DNA from: Mycobacterium triplex
GTDB lineage: Bacteria; Actinomycetota; Actinomycetes; Mycobacteriales; Mycobacteriaceae
Length of the DNA: 64,000 nt
NCBI RefSeq assembly: GCF_000689255.1
Contig: NZ_HG964446.1
Span: forward strand, 2,472,057 to 2,536,056
Reading direction: 5' to 3'
In this document: piece after piece, positions 43,653 to 53,761 of the stretch
Position numbering within the stretch: the stretch's first letter is position 1
Layout of the letters: every line of letters starts with the position of its first letter
Position numbers and translations under genes: made by a program
Notes under the pieces: model-generated
What the model was told of the DNA's origin: nothing
What the model saw: only the letters and a program-made list of their open reading frames with translations
Database searches by the model: none

Positions 43653-45068
43653 TCAGCGGCGGAACTGGTTCAGCGCGCGCACCTTGTTCATCACGTCGAG
43701 CGCGGCCACCTTGTACGCCTCGGAGAACGTCGGGTAGTTGAACACCGCGTCGACCAGGTATTCGACGGTTCCGCCGCAGCCCATCACGGCCTGCCCGATG
43801 TGCACCATCTCGGTCGCACTGGTGCCGAAGATGTGCACCCCGAGCAGCTTGAGGTCGTCGGTGGATACCAGCAGCTTGAGCATGCCGTACGAGTCGCCGG
43901 CGATCTGGCCGCGGGCCAGCTCGCGGTAGCGGGCCATGCCCACCTCGTAGGGGATCGAGTTCTTGGTCAGTTCCACCTCGGTGGCGCCGACGTAGGAGAC
44001 CTCGGGAATGGAGTAGATGCCGATCGGCTGCAGGTCGGTGATGCCTTCGGTGGGCTCCCCGAACGCGTGGTAGGCGGCCAGCCGTCCTTGTTCCATCGAG
44101 GTGGCGGCCAGCGCGGGGAAGCCGATCACATCGCCGACGGCGTAGATGTGGGGCACCTTGGTCTGGAAGAAGTCGTCGACGTAGATCCGGCCGCGGTTGT
44201 CGGCCTCCAGCTCGGCGTTGTGCAGATCGAGGTGGTCGGTCTGCCCTTGGCGCCCAGCGGAATACATCACCGTCTCGGCCGGGATCTGCTTGCCACTGGC
44301 CAGGGTGGTGACGGTGCCGGCCGAGCCGACGTCGACCGCGGTCACCTCCTCACCGAACCGGAACGTCACCGCCAGGTCGCGCAGGTGGAATTTCAGCGCC
44401 TCGATGACCTCGGGATCGCAGAAGTCCAACATGTCGCCGCGCTTTTCGACGACGGTGACCTTCGTGCCCAGCGCGGCGAACATCGACGCGTACTCGATGC
44501 CGATCACACCGGCGCCGACGACCACCATCGAGGTGGGCAGCGTCTTGAGATCGAGGATCCCGTCGGAGTCGAGCACCCGGTCCTCGTCGAACTCGACCCC
44601 GGACGGCCGGGCCGGCCTGGTGCCGGTGGCGATCACGACGTATTTGCCACTGATGGTTAGCTTTTCGCGCCGGGACGGGTCTTCGATCTCGATGGTGTGC
44701 GGGTCGATGAATCGTCCATGCCCGATCAACAGGTCGATCCGGTTGCGCATCAACTGGTTGCGCACCACGTCGACTTCCTTGCCGATCACGTGCTGGGTGC
44801 GGGCCAACAGGTCGGCCGGGGTGATCTTCTCCTTGACCCGGTAGCTCGCGCCGTAGAGTTCGCGCTGGCTCATCCCGGTGAGGTAGAGCACCGCTTCGCG
44901 CAACGTCTTTGACGGGATCGTGCCGGTCTGGACGCACACGCCACCCAGCATCTGGCCGCGTTCGATGATCGCGACCGATTTGCCGAGCTTGGCCGAGGCG
45001 ATGGCGGCCTTCTGGCCGCCGGGCCCCGAGCCGATCACGACCATGTCGTATTCCTGCATCGATCCCAT
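43653..45068 (-). CDS. sthA: Soluble NAD(P) transhydrogenase SthA
   Basis: This 471-residue FAD-dependent pyridine nucleotide-disulfide oxidoreductase family member has N-terminal [12 protein letters not shown] (FAD). The region [14 protein letters not shown] has only one of the two Cys of lipoamide dehydrogenases, as expected for Sth[17 protein letters not shown] is the second nucleotide fold, and [13 protein letters not shown] the second FAD site. It balances NADPH and NADH. A -10 hexamer 7 bases before ATG 45068 supports this start; ATG 45059 would give the M. tuberculosis length of 468. Confidence 0.95.
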   Translation of the reverse strand: MGSMQEYDMVVIGSGPGGQKAAIASAKLGKSVAIIERGQMLGGVCVQTGTIPSKTLREAVLYLTGMSQRELYGASYRVKEKITPADLLARTQHVIGKEVDVVRNQLMRNRIDLLIGHGRFIDPHTIEIEDPSRREKLTISGKYVVIATGTRPARPSGVEFDEDRVLDSDGILDLKTLPTSMVVVGAGVIGIEYASMFAALGTKVTVVEKRGDMLDFCDPEVIEALKFHLRDLAVTFRFGEEVTAVDVGSAGTVTTLASGKQIPAETVMYSAGRQGQTDHLDLHNAELEADNRGRIYVDDFFQTKVPHIYAVGDVIGFPALAATSMEQGRLAAYHAFGEPTEGITDLQPIGIYSIPEVSYVGATEVELTKNSIPYEVGMARYRELARGQIAGDSYGMLKLLVSTDDLKLLGVHIFGTSATEMVHIGQAVMGCGGTVEYLVDAVFNYPTFSEAYKVAALDVMNKVRALNQFRR

Positions 45069-45075
45069 GAGATAG

Positions 45076-45081
45076 ACGATA
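45076..45081 (-). promoter_or_regulatory. -10 hexamer of a leaderless sthA promoter
   Basis: On the minus strand TATCGT plus CTATCTC reaches ATG 45068 (7-base spacer). Confidence 0.5.
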
Positions 45082-45173
45082 GAGCCCACAGTCGAGACTT
45101 TCTCCACAGACGGATGGCTCAATTGCGTTGCGCGAGCGCGTTCTGACGGTGGCGGCGATCAGCGTTGGGCCTC

Positions 45174-46232
45174 ATGACACCGCATGCACCCGATTTCGAA
45201 CTGAACCGCCCCGGCACACTGATCGCCGCGCTACCGGCCGTTCTCGGCTTCGTTCCGGAGAATTCATTGGTTTTGGTGTCGTTGGAACATGGCGAACTGG
45301 GAGCCGTGCTGCGGGTCGACCTCAGCGAGGAGCTCGCAGGCCGGCTCGGGCATCTGGTCGAGGTCGCCGCGGCGGCGGCGCCCGAGGCCGCGATCGCCGT
45401 GATCGTCGACGACGAGGGTGCCGAATGCCCACTGTGCAACGAGGAGTACCGGCAGCTGTGCGCGATGCTCGCAGAGGTGTTGTCGGAGCACAACATTGAG
45501 CTGTACGCGGCGCATGTGGTGGACCGGGTGGCCCGCGGCGGGCGCTGGCATTGCGTGGACGGCTGCGGCGCGAGTGGCACGGTCGACGATCCGTCCGCGT
45601 CGCCGCTGGCCGCCGCGGCGGTGCTGGAAGGCCGGCGGCTGTATGCGCGTCGCGCCGATCTGCAGGCGGTGATCGCCGTCGAGGATCCGGCCCGCAGCGC
45701 CGCGCTGGCCGATCTGGTCAGCGAGCAGGCGGCCACGCGCGCGGCGGCGCATCGTGCGGATCCCGCGGGCTGTATCCGTCGCGACCTGGAAAGCGCGATG
45801 GCCGCGGCCGCCCGCGTGGGCGCCGGGCAGACGCTGTGCGACGCCGAGCTGGCCGCGCAGGGCTGCGCGCTGGACGACGGTCAGGTGCGCGACACGCTGT
45901 ACGCCCTCGCGGTCGGCGTGAAGGCCGGGGAAGCCGAAGCGTTGTGGGCGGCGCTGGCGCGCGCCCTGCCCACGCCGTGGCGGGTCGAAGCGCTGGTGTT
46001 GCTGGCGTTCAGCGCGTATGTGCGCGGCGACGGCCCGCTGGCGGGGGTGTCTCTGGAGGCCGCGCTGCGCTGCGACCCGGACCACCGGATGGCGGGCATG
46101 CTGGATACGGCGTTGCAGTCGGGCCTGCGACCCGAACAGATCCGCGAACTTGCGAGGACCGGCTACCGGCTGGCCAAGCGGCTCGGAGTGCGGCTACCGC
46201 CGCGGCGCGCGTTCGGCCGCCGTGCGGGATAG
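45174..46232 (+). CDS. DUF4192 protein
   Basis: This 352-residue actinobacterial protein (Rv2712c type) has PGTLIAALPAVLGFVPENSLVLVSL at the N terminus, the DUF4192 signature. An Ala-rich helical remainder with TPR-like character (ALWAALARALPTPWRVEALVLLAFSAYVRGDG) follows. The function is unknown. ATG 45174 is chosen; TTG 45165 would add three residues. It is divergent from sthA and convergent with ideR, with only 7 bases between the stops. Confidence 0.85.
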   Translation: MTPHAPDFELNRPGTLIAALPAVLGFVPENSLVLVSLEHGELGAVLRVDLSEELAGRLGHLVEVAAAAAPEAAIAVIVDDEGAECPLCNEEYRQLCAMLAEVLSEHNIELYAAHVVDRVARGGRWHCVDGCGASGTVDDPSASPLAAAAVLEGRRLYARRADLQAVIAVEDPARSAALADLVSEQAATRAAAHRADPAGCIRRDLESAMAAAARVGAGQTLCDAELAAQGCALDDGQVRDTLYALAVGVKAGEAEALWAALARALPTPWRVEALVLLAFSAYVRGDGPLAGVSLEAALRCDPDHRMAGMLDTALQSGLRPEQIRELARTGYRLAKRLGVRLPPRRAFGRRAG

Positions 46233-46239
46233 GGGAGGA

Positions 46240-46929
46240 TCAGACCTTTTCGACCTTGACGGCGTGCGCCATCTCGTGCGGCAGGGTGACGTTCTCGTGC
46301 CCGGGGATCAGGATGGTGACCCCGGCGGGACCGGTCTCGACGGTCACCCGCGCGTTCGGCACAACGCCGGCGTCTTTGAGCCGGGCGATCAGGTCGATGT
46401 CGCCCTGGACATGCTCGGTGAGCTGGCGGACGACGACCGCGACCGGCGATCCCGCCGGCAGCTCGGTCAGCCGGACCAGGTTGACGTCGTCGGCGCCGGA
46501 GTCCGGGCCCACGCCCAGGTCCAGCAAACCCGGAATCGGGTTGCCGAACGGGGAGGTGGTGGGGTTGTTGAGCACCTTGACCAGCCGGCGCTCGACATCC
46601 TCGCTCATCACGTGCTCCCACCGGCAGGCCTCGGCGTGCACTTCTTCCCACGGCAAACCGATGACGTCGACGAGCAGTCGCTCGGCGAGGCGGTGTTTGC
46701 GCATCACGGCGATGGCCAGGGCGCGGCCCTTGTCGGTGAGTTCCAAATGCCGGTCCCCGGCCACGTGGAGCAGTCCGTCGCGCTCCATCCGGGAGACGGT
46801 CTGGCTAACGGTCGGCCCGCTCTGGTCGAGTCGTTCGGCGATCCTGGCGCGCAGCGGCGTCACGCCCTCTTCCTCGAGGTCGTAAATGGTCCGCAGGTAC
46901 ATCTCGGTGGTATCAACCAGGTCGTTCAT
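46240..46929 (-). CDS. ideR: Iron-dependent repressor IdeR (DtxR family)
   Basis: IdeR (229 residues) represses siderophore and activates iron-storage genes when Fe2+ is bound. The winged helix spans about 1-60 (TTEMYLRTIYDLEEEGV, LDQSGPTVSQTVSRMERDGLL). The dimer and metal domain (about 65-140) has CRWEHVMSEDVERRL with the conserved Cys/His/Glu ligands. The SH3-like domain is C-terminal. The ATG follows GGAGGG, and a TAGACT hexamer (46952-46957) may be its -10. It lies downstream of sigB in the same direction, separated by a strong hairpin. Confidence 0.97.
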   Translation of the reverse strand: MNDLVDTTEMYLRTIYDLEEEGVTPLRARIAERLDQSGPTVSQTVSRMERDGLLHVAGDRHLELTDKGRALAIAVMRKHRLAERLLVDVIGLPWEEVHAEACRWEHVMSEDVERRLVKVLNNPTTSPFGNPIPGLLDLGVGPDSGADDVNLVRLTELPAGSPVAVVVRQLTEHVQGDIDLIARLKDAGVVPNARVTVETGPAGVTILIPGHENVTLPHEMAHAVKVEKV

Positions 46930-47001
46930 TCAGCACCCTCCATTGACGCCGAGTCTACTTGGCCAGCTGCCGAAATGGGTCTAACGCTTCCTAGGCAAGC
47001 A

Positions 47002-47035
47002 AGTATGCCCGCCGCGAATTCGCGGCGGGCATACT
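47002..47035. terminator. 34-base perfect palindrome between sigB and ideR
   Basis: AGTATGCCCGCCGCGAA and its exact reverse complement are joined without a spacer. The resulting very stable hairpin begins 28 bases past the sigB stop. There is no strong U-run, as is common for mycobacterial terminators. It probably ends sigB transcription and separates it from ideR. Confidence 0.7.
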
Positions 47036-47062
47036 GTCGGCGCTACCTGGCTGAGCGGCGCC

Positions 47063-48025
47063 TCAGCTCGCGTACGAGCGCAGCCGGTCGGCACGCTCTC
47101 CGTTGCGCAGCTTGGCCATCACGTCCCGCTCGATCTGCCGGACCCGCTCCCGGGACAGGCCGAACAGCTTGCCGATCTGGTCCAGCGTCCGCGGCTGGCC
47201 GTCGTCCAGACCGAACCGCAGCCGGATCACCTGGTGCTCGCGCTCGTCGAGAGTCGCCAGCACACTGCGGATGTCGGTGTGCAGCAGCTCGGCGATCACC
47301 GCGTTCTCCGCGGACATCGCTTCGGCGTCCTCGATGAAGTCGCCCAGCGGCGCTTCCTCTTCGGAACCGACCGGCATGTCCAGGCTTACCGGGTCGCGGC
47401 TGTGCTCGAGCAGATCGTTGATCTTCTCGACCGGGATTCCGGACTCGGTGGCCAGCTCCTCGTCGGTGGCTTCCCGCCCCAGGTTCTGGTGCATCTCGCG
47501 CTTGATTCGCGCCAGCTTGTTGACCTGCTCGACGAGGTGAACGGGCAGCCGGATGGTGCGGCTCTGGTCGGCCATACCGCGGGTGATGGCCTGACGGATC
47601 CACCACGTCGCGTACGTCGAGAACTTGAATCCCTTTGTGTAGTCGAACTTTTCCATCGCGCGGATCAGTCCGAGGTTGCCCTCCTGAATCAGGTCGAGCA
47701 GCGGCATTCCCCGGCCGGTGTAGCGCTTGGCCAATGAGACCACCAGACGCAGGTTCGCCTCCAGCAGGTGACGGCGCGCCGCCTGGCCGTCACGTACGAC
47801 GGTGGCGAGATCGCGTTTGCGGTTCTCGCCCAGGCGCTTCCGCGTCGCGAGCAGATGCTCGGCATACAGTCCGGCCTCGATACGCTTCGCCAGTTCGACT
47901 TCGTCCGCGGCGGTCAGCAGCGCCGTCTTCCCGATGCCGTTCAGATATACGCGCACGAGGTCCGCTGCAGGGCTCTGAGCATCAAGATCGCTGGTGTCGA
48001 TCCTGCCTGTGATGGCATTCGCCAT
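47063..48025 (-). CDS. sigB: RNA polymerase sigma factor SigB
   Basis: This 320-residue group 2 sigma factor has region 1.2 ([25 protein letters not shown]), region 2 ([41 protein letters not shown]) and region 4.2 ([21 protein letters not shown]). It lacks the long acidic N terminus of SigA. It serves general stress and stationary phase. A SigE/SigH-type promoter lies 39-65 bases upstream, so it sits below the ECF factors in the cascade. ATG 48025 follows CGGGAGGCC. Confidence 0.97.
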   Translation of the reverse strand: MANAITGRIDTSDLDAQSPAADLVRVYLNGIGKTALLTAADEVELAKRIEAGLYAEHLLATRKRLGENRKRDLATVVRDGQAARRHLLEANLRLVVSLAKRYTGRGMPLLDLIQEGNLGLIRAMEKFDYTKGFKFSTYATWWIRQAITRGMADQSRTIRLPVHLVEQVNKLARIKREMHQNLGREATDEELATESGIPVEKINDLLEHSRDPVSLDMPVGSEEEAPLGDFIEDAEAMSAENAVIAELLHTDIRSVLATLDEREHQVIRLRFGLDDGQPRTLDQIGKLFGLSRERVRQIERDVMAKLRNGERADRLRSYAS

Positions 48026-48063
48026 GGCGGCCTCCCGATTGGCTTGTAGCTGTCATGGTGTTA

Positions 48064-48090
48064 AACGACATATCAGCCCTGAGAGTTCCC
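48064..48090 (-). promoter_or_regulatory. ECF sigma (SigE/SigH-type) promoter of sigB
   Basis: On the minus strand GGGAAC (48085-48090), 17 bases, CGTT (48064-48067) matches the SigE/SigH consensus. In M. tuberculosis sigB is transcribed by these factors from an equivalent site. Confidence 0.75.
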
Positions 48091-48174
48091 GCGTCGGCGT
48101 CATCTCACACGCTTTGACGTGCACAAATGTGCCGACGACCTGAGAATGTCCTGAGAAGAGTGCTCCGCCGCCGG

Positions 48175-48609
48175 TCAACCGGAACCGGCGTCGTACCCGT
48201 GACCGGCGTCGTAACCTCGGTGCTCGTGGTCGGGCGAACCCGGTTGCGGCGGCGCGGATCGCGGCGCCTCGAGTGCGGGTCGTTCGGCCGTCGGGAACAA
48301 CGGCGTGCGCCGCCTCGCGTCGTCGAACCGGCGGGGTTCGTCCTTGCGGCGGGGCGGCCGGTCGTTGGCGATCAGCACGGCCATCCACGGCAGCGGCACC
48401 GACGCGCCCACGATCAGCAGCGAGATCAGCCCGTTGTGCCAGGCGCCGTAGGCCAGCGCGGCCAGGATCAGCGCCGGAATCCGGAAGGCCATCAGCGTCA
48501 GGTACTTACGGACCCGCGCGCGATGCTGTTCCTCGTAGGACGGTTCGGCGGCGGTGATGAGCACCGGCCGGCCGTTGTCATCGAACCCTAGCTCCGGGCC
48601 GCGCTTCAT
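48175..48609 (-). CDS. DUF3099 small membrane protein
   Basis: This 144-residue protein (Rv2709 type) has two closely spaced membrane helices (about 38-58 and 61-80, LTLMAFRIPALILAALAYGAWHNGL onward). It begins MKRGPELGFDDNGRPVLIT, and an Arg/Asp/Pro-rich hydrophilic C terminus contains GYDAGHGYDAGSG. The function is unknown. ATG 48609 is preceded by GTGGAGGA. It is divergent from the DUF3039 gene. Confidence 0.85.
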   Translation of the reverse strand: MKRGPELGFDDNGRPVLITAAEPSYEEQHRARVRKYLTLMAFRIPALILAALAYGAWHNGLISLLIVGASVPLPWMAVLIANDRPPRRKDEPRRFDDARRRTPLFPTAERPALEAPRSAPPQPGSPDHEHRGYDAGHGYDAGSG

Positions 48610-48672
48610 TCCTCCACTGTCCCACATCTGGCCGATTCCGGTCGGGGCGCCTTGGCAGGCACAATGTGAGGT

Positions 48673-48912
48673 ATGCAGACCCAGACGATCGAACGCACTG
48701 ACACCGACGAACGCGTCGACGACGGGACCGGCAGCGACACCCCCAAGTACTTTCATTACGTCAAGAAGGACAAGATCGCCGAGAGCGCGGTCATGGGGAA
48801 CCACGTGGTCGCGCTGTGCGGTGAGGTTTTTCCCGTCACGCGCGCGGCCAAGCCGGGCTCACCGGTCTGCCCGGATTGCAAGAGGATCTACGACCAGCTC
48901 AAGAAGGGCTGA
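48673..48912 (+). CDS. DUF3039 small zinc-ribbon-like protein
   Basis: The 79-residue protein (Rv2708c type) has YFHYVKKDKIAESAVMGNHVVALCGEVF and CPDCKRIYDQL. Cys residues in ALCGE, PVCPDC and His residues suggest a zinc-binding site. It is conserved in actinobacteria near sigA/sigB; the function is unknown. A CACAAT hexamer 7 bases before ATG 48673 may be a non-canonical leaderless -10. It ends one base before the convergent membrane protein gene. Confidence 0.88.
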   Translation: MQTQTIERTDTDERVDDGTGSDTPKYFHYVKKDKIAESAVMGNHVVALCGEVFPVTRAAKPGSPVCPDCKRIYDQLKKG

Positions 48913-49917
48913 TCAGGTCGGCGGCCCCGCCGGCTCGACATCGCGTTCCCGCGTCGCGGGATTCGTCGTCACCGGGTTCGACAGGGCCTCCGCCGTCCGC
49001 TTCAGGGTGGGCGACCGCGAAATCAACCACTTGCGCAGCCGGTGGGCGTGCGTGCGGGGCGCGGGGAACTCCTCCTGGATCGCGGCATTGAGCTCGGCGC
49101 CGAGCATGATCGCGAAGCCGCCGAAGAAGGCGAACAACAGAAACGCGATTGGCGTGGACAGCGCGCCGTAGGTGTAGCCGGTGCTGGTGATCCACCGCAA
49201 GTAGACGCGCAGGCCCAGCGTCGCGATCACGAACACGGCGGTCGCCAGGATGGCGCCCAAGACGAGCCGATGCGTCGGCAGCGGCTCCGGCAGCGACACC
49301 CGGTACAAGATGACGACGCCGGTCATCAGCCCGAGGACCAGTGCGGGGTAATAGCCGTAGCGCAGCACATTGGCCAGTGCGTAAGGGATGTGTTCGGACA
49401 CCGTGCGGGGGCCCACCACCAGGACCGGCGCGGCCACGACCGCGCACACCAGTCCCACCACGTAGAGGAACAGTGCGAACAGCCGCTGGCGCACCGGGTG
49501 GCGCAGTGGTGTCTGGTCGTGCGCCTCGACCACGGAATCGACGAACGCCGAGATCGCCGACGACCCCGCCCACAACGACAGCAGGAAACCGAGCGAGACC
49601 ACCTCGCCGCGGGCGTGCGCGGTGATGTCACGCACGGTGGGCTCGATGATCTCGTTGACGACGCTGGACGAGAACAGGCTGTGCGCCGCCGAGATCGCGC
49701 TCTTCTCGATGCTGTGCAACGCGTCCGGCCCGAACAGCGGGGCCACATAGGCCAAGCTGCCCAGCATTCCCAACAGCAGCGGCGGTGTGGAAAGCGCCGA
49801 CCAGAAGCCCGCCTGAGCGGACTCGGCAAAGATGGAGTCGTCCCAGCTTTTCCCGAGAGTCCGCAACGTGATTCGCCACAGGTGATGGCGCGACGGCTTT
49901 ACGGTCTGATCACTCAT
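48913..49917 (-). CDS. YihY/BrkB-family inner membrane protein
   Basis: This 334-residue integral membrane protein (Rv2707 type) has about six helices. It shows the family blocks ESAQAGFWSALSTPPLLLGMLG, LLSLWAGSSAISAFVDSV, TYGALSTPIAFLLFAFFGGFAIMLGAELNAAI and a charged C terminus. E. coli YihY relatives are wrongly called RNase BN; the real function, perhaps lipid or envelope related, is unknown. ATG 49917 (MSDQTVKPS) is chosen over an upstream in-frame start at 49956. Confidence 0.88.
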   Translation of the reverse strand: MSDQTVKPSRHHLWRITLRTLGKSWDDSIFAESAQAGFWSALSTPPLLLGMLGSLAYVAPLFGPDALHSIEKSAISAAHSLFSSSVVNEIIEPTVRDITAHARGEVVSLGFLLSLWAGSSAISAFVDSVVEAHDQTPLRHPVRQRLFALFLYVVGLVCAVVAAPVLVVGPRTVSEHIPYALANVLRYGYYPALVLGLMTGVVILYRVSLPEPLPTHRLVLGAILATAVFVIATLGLRVYLRWITSTGYTYGALSTPIAFLLFAFFGGFAIMLGAELNAAIQEEFPAPRTHAHRLRKWLISRSPTLKRTAEALSNPVTTNPATRERDVEPAGPPT

Positions 49918-49982
49918 ACCGGTCCAGCATTGCCGATGAGTTCGCCCACGCCTCACATTGTGGATGGGCGAGTTCGCTGGAC

Positions 49983-50171
49983 CTAGCTTCCGCTGACCTC
50001 CAGCACGGCGGCGAGCTCGACCAGCTTTGCCTCGTGCTCGTTGGCGTGGTGCTGGCAGAAGAGAAGCTCGGCTCCTGAAGGCAGCTTGGCACGTACCCGA
50101 GCTGCGGCACCGCAGCGGTCGCAGCGGTCGGCTCTAGTCAGCTCGGCACTTGTCGTCAAAGTTGCATTCAC
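49983..50171 (-). CDS. Small zinc-ribbon protein (DUF7455 type)
   Basis: The 62-residue protein begins VNATLTTSAELTRADRCDRCG and has Cys-x2-Cys (CDRC) and a later CQHHANEH cluster, a plausible zinc site. This small protein is widespread in actinobacteria near sigA. GTG 50171 is preceded by ACGGAGAAG. The function is unknown. Confidence 0.78.
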   Translation of the reverse strand: MNATLTTSAELTRADRCDRCGAAARVRAKLPSGAELLFCQHHANEHEAKLVELAAVLEVSGS

Positions 50172-50306
50172 TGGCTTCTCCGTTCTCTTGTATTCACTGT
50201 CTCAGACGTTTGGCGTTTTTGCGTTGTTCCCTGATCGTTATCGGGTGTGTCGTTTCTCACGAGCTGTAAACGTCTGGTTTCGTCGGGCTTTCTAGAGTCG
50301 TCAACT

Positions 50307-50675
50307 GTGACATTCCCTCCTGAGCTGCTCGTGCACCTGTGCGCGGCCGACGAATGGTCGGACGCCCAGCGCCGCGGTGAGATCCGGCCCGGCGCCGCCG
50401 CGGACTTCATCCATTTGTCGGCGCCCGAGCAGGTACACCTGCCGGCCAATCGGCTCTACCGGGGTCGCCGGGACCTGGTGCTGCTGCACATCGACTCGGC
50501 TTTGCTGGACTCGCCCGTGCGGTGGGAGCCAGGTGTGCCGACGGACCCGGAAGCCATGCTGTTCCCGCACCTGTACGGGCCGCTGCCGGTCACCGCTGTG
50601 AAAAGGGTCACGGCTTATTCGCCCGGTCCCGGGGGCACCTTCGCGCCGCTGGCCGGTCCTCAGGGCTCGACGTAG
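50307..50675 (+). CDS. DUF952 protein
   Basis: This 122-residue protein (Rv2705c type) has LLVHLCAADEWSDAQRRGEIRP, FIHLSAPEQVHLPANRLYRG, LVLLHIDSALL and FPHLYGPLPVTAV, which together define DUF952. The biochemical role is not known. GTG 50307 is supported by a TAGAGT hexamer 8 bases upstream. The 3' end overlaps the convergent ridA-like gene by 16 bases (50660-50675). Confidence 0.88.
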   Translation: MTFPPELLVHLCAADEWSDAQRRGEIRPGAAADFIHLSAPEQVHLPANRLYRGRRDLVLLHIDSALLDSPVRWEPGVPTDPEAMLFPHLYGPLPVTAVKRVTAYSPGPGGTFAPLAGPQGST

Positions 50676-51037
50676 GCGTCGGCTTCGATCTCCACCAGCA
50701 ACTCCGGTGCGATCAGCGCCGAGACCTCGACCATGGTCGCCGCCGGCCGTATCTGCCCGAAGACCCGGGCGTGCACCGCGGCGACCTCGCGCCACCGCGA
50801 AATATCCGTCACGTAGACGCGGGTGCGGATCACGTCGGACAGCGTTGCGCCGGCCTGCTGCAGCGCAATCTCGATGCGGCGCAAGGCGTCTTGGGCCTGC
50901 GCGGCGATGTCGTCCGCGGGCCCGGCGCCGGTGGTGCCGGCGACCGCCACGTACGCGCCTACCCGCACCGCGCGCGAATAGCCGACCGTGGATTCGAAGT
51001 CGGATCCTGACGAGACGAGTCTGCGGTTACCGGACAT
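50660..51037 (-). CDS. RidA/YjgF-family protein
   Basis: The 125-residue trimeric RidA-fold protein has RAVRVGAYVAVAGTTGAGP, ALRRIEIALQQAGATLSDVIRTRVYVTDI and AATMVEVSALIAPELLVEIEADAYV. The conserved Arg (RTRVYVTD) and C-terminal Glu (EIEADA) suit deamination of reactive imines/enamines. It is one of several subfamilies, so activity is not certain. ATG 51037 has a leaderless -10 upstream. The 3' end overlaps the DUF952 gene. Confidence 0.9.
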   Translation of the reverse strand: MSGNRRLVSSGSDFESTVGYSRAVRVGAYVAVAGTTGAGPADDIAAQAQDALRRIEIALQQAGATLSDVIRTRVYVTDISRWREVAAVHARVFGQIRPAATMVEVSALIAPELLVEIEADAYVEP

Positions 51038-51044
51038 GGGTGTC

Positions 51045-51050
51045 ACACTA
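51045..51050 (-). promoter_or_regulatory. -10 hexamer of a leaderless ridA-like promoter
   Basis: On the minus strand TAGTGT plus GACACCC reaches ATG 51037 (7-base spacer). Confidence 0.55.
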
Positions 51051-51132
51051 CGGCGATGCCGGCGGGGATTTCCGGCACGGCACAGTACGCAACATCGACT
51101 TTGCCTGTGCGGCAACAAGTTTGGCTTGTGCG

Positions 51133-52650
<1,518 letters not shown>

Positions 52651-52827
52651 TTACACCCCTTCGGTTGGACTCACTTTCGGTGGGTTTGGGCATGGTTAAC
52701 CGAAAGTGCCTGCTATGTCGAATGTCGGCGTTGGTATGAGCGTGGAGGCTCGCACGCTTTCTGTCGGGCGGTCGCCGTGGACCATTGTAACGACAGTGCG
52801 CGCTCGTACCGCCCTAGCGGGGAAAAT

Positions 52828-53637
52828 TCAGTGCGTCACGTCCACGGTCGAGGCCATCGCGGCGCCGACGATCCCGGCGGTGTTCAGCAACGCCGCCGCC
52901 ACCACCGGGGTGCGGTTTTCGAGCAGCGGCACCCATTGGTCGGCCTTTCGGCTGATCCCACCGCCGGCGATGATCAGGTCGGGCCAGATCGCGTTCTCGA
53001 TCGCGATCAGCACCCTGGTCACCTCCTTGGTCCAGCGCGGATAGCTCCATTTGTTCTTGTCTTTCACCGACGAGGCCGCGCGTTTCTCGGCCTCTTTGCC
53101 GCCGACTTCGAGATGGCCGAATTCGGTGTTGGGTATCAGCTTCCCGTTGTGGATCAGGGCGGAGCCGATGCCGGTTCCGAAGGTGAGCAGCACGACCAGG
53201 CCCTCATGCCCCTTGCCCGCCCCGTAGCGCTCCTCGGCGAGCCCGGCCGCGTCGGCGTCGTTGAGCACCGTGACGTCTTGGCCGTCCAGCTTGGCGCTGA
53301 TCACGTCGCGCGCGTTGGTCCCGATCCAGGCGCGATCCACGTTGGCCGCGGTCTGCACGATGCCGTTGGTGACGACACCGGGGTAGGTCACGCCGAGCGG
53401 CCCGGTCCAGCCGAAGTCGTTGACGACCTTGGCGATGGTTTTGGCCACGGCCGACGGGGTGGCCGGCTGCGGTGTCAGCAGTTTGACCCGCTCGCCGATC
53501 AGCTGGCCGGTGTCCAGATCGACGATTCCGCCCTTGATTCCGCTGCCGCCGACGTCGATGCCGAATCCGCGACGCTGCGGCGTGCCGGAGTCTGCCTCGG
53601 TGCCGGGTGTATTGGTGGCCGAGTCGGTGCTGGTCAT
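52828..53637 (-). CDS. ppgK: Polyphosphate glucokinase PpgK
   Basis: PpgK (269 residues, ROK family) phosphorylates glucose with polyphosphate or ATP. The phosphate loop GIDVGGSGIKGGIVD, the catalytic Asp in LNDADAAGLAEERYG, TFGTGIGSALI and C-terminal IAGGGISRKADQWVPL are all present. ATG 53637 has AAGGAG at the right distance; the ATG at 53643 would touch the ribosome-binding site. It is divergent from suhB. Confidence 0.95.
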   Translation of the reverse strand: MTSTDSATNTPGTEADSGTPQRRGFGIDVGGSGIKGGIVDLDTGQLIGERVKLLTPQPATPSAVAKTIAKVVNDFGWTGPLGVTYPGVVTNGIVQTAANVDRAWIGTNARDVISAKLDGQDVTVLNDADAAGLAEERYGAGKGHEGLVVLLTFGTGIGSALIHNGKLIPNTEFGHLEVGGKEAEKRAASSVKDKNKWSYPRWTKEVTRVLIAIENAIWPDLIIAGGGISRKADQWVPLLENRTPVVAAALLNTAGIVGAAMASTVDVTH

Positions 53638-53761
53638 CGACATCTCCTTGGCGAGATTGGGCTGTGTCACACCTTAGCTGGCGACGACGCGGTTGCGGTC
53701 GGGCGATCCGGTGGGTGTCGCCGGTCTGCGCGGCGGCGGCCGACTGTGTTGCGATGGACCC

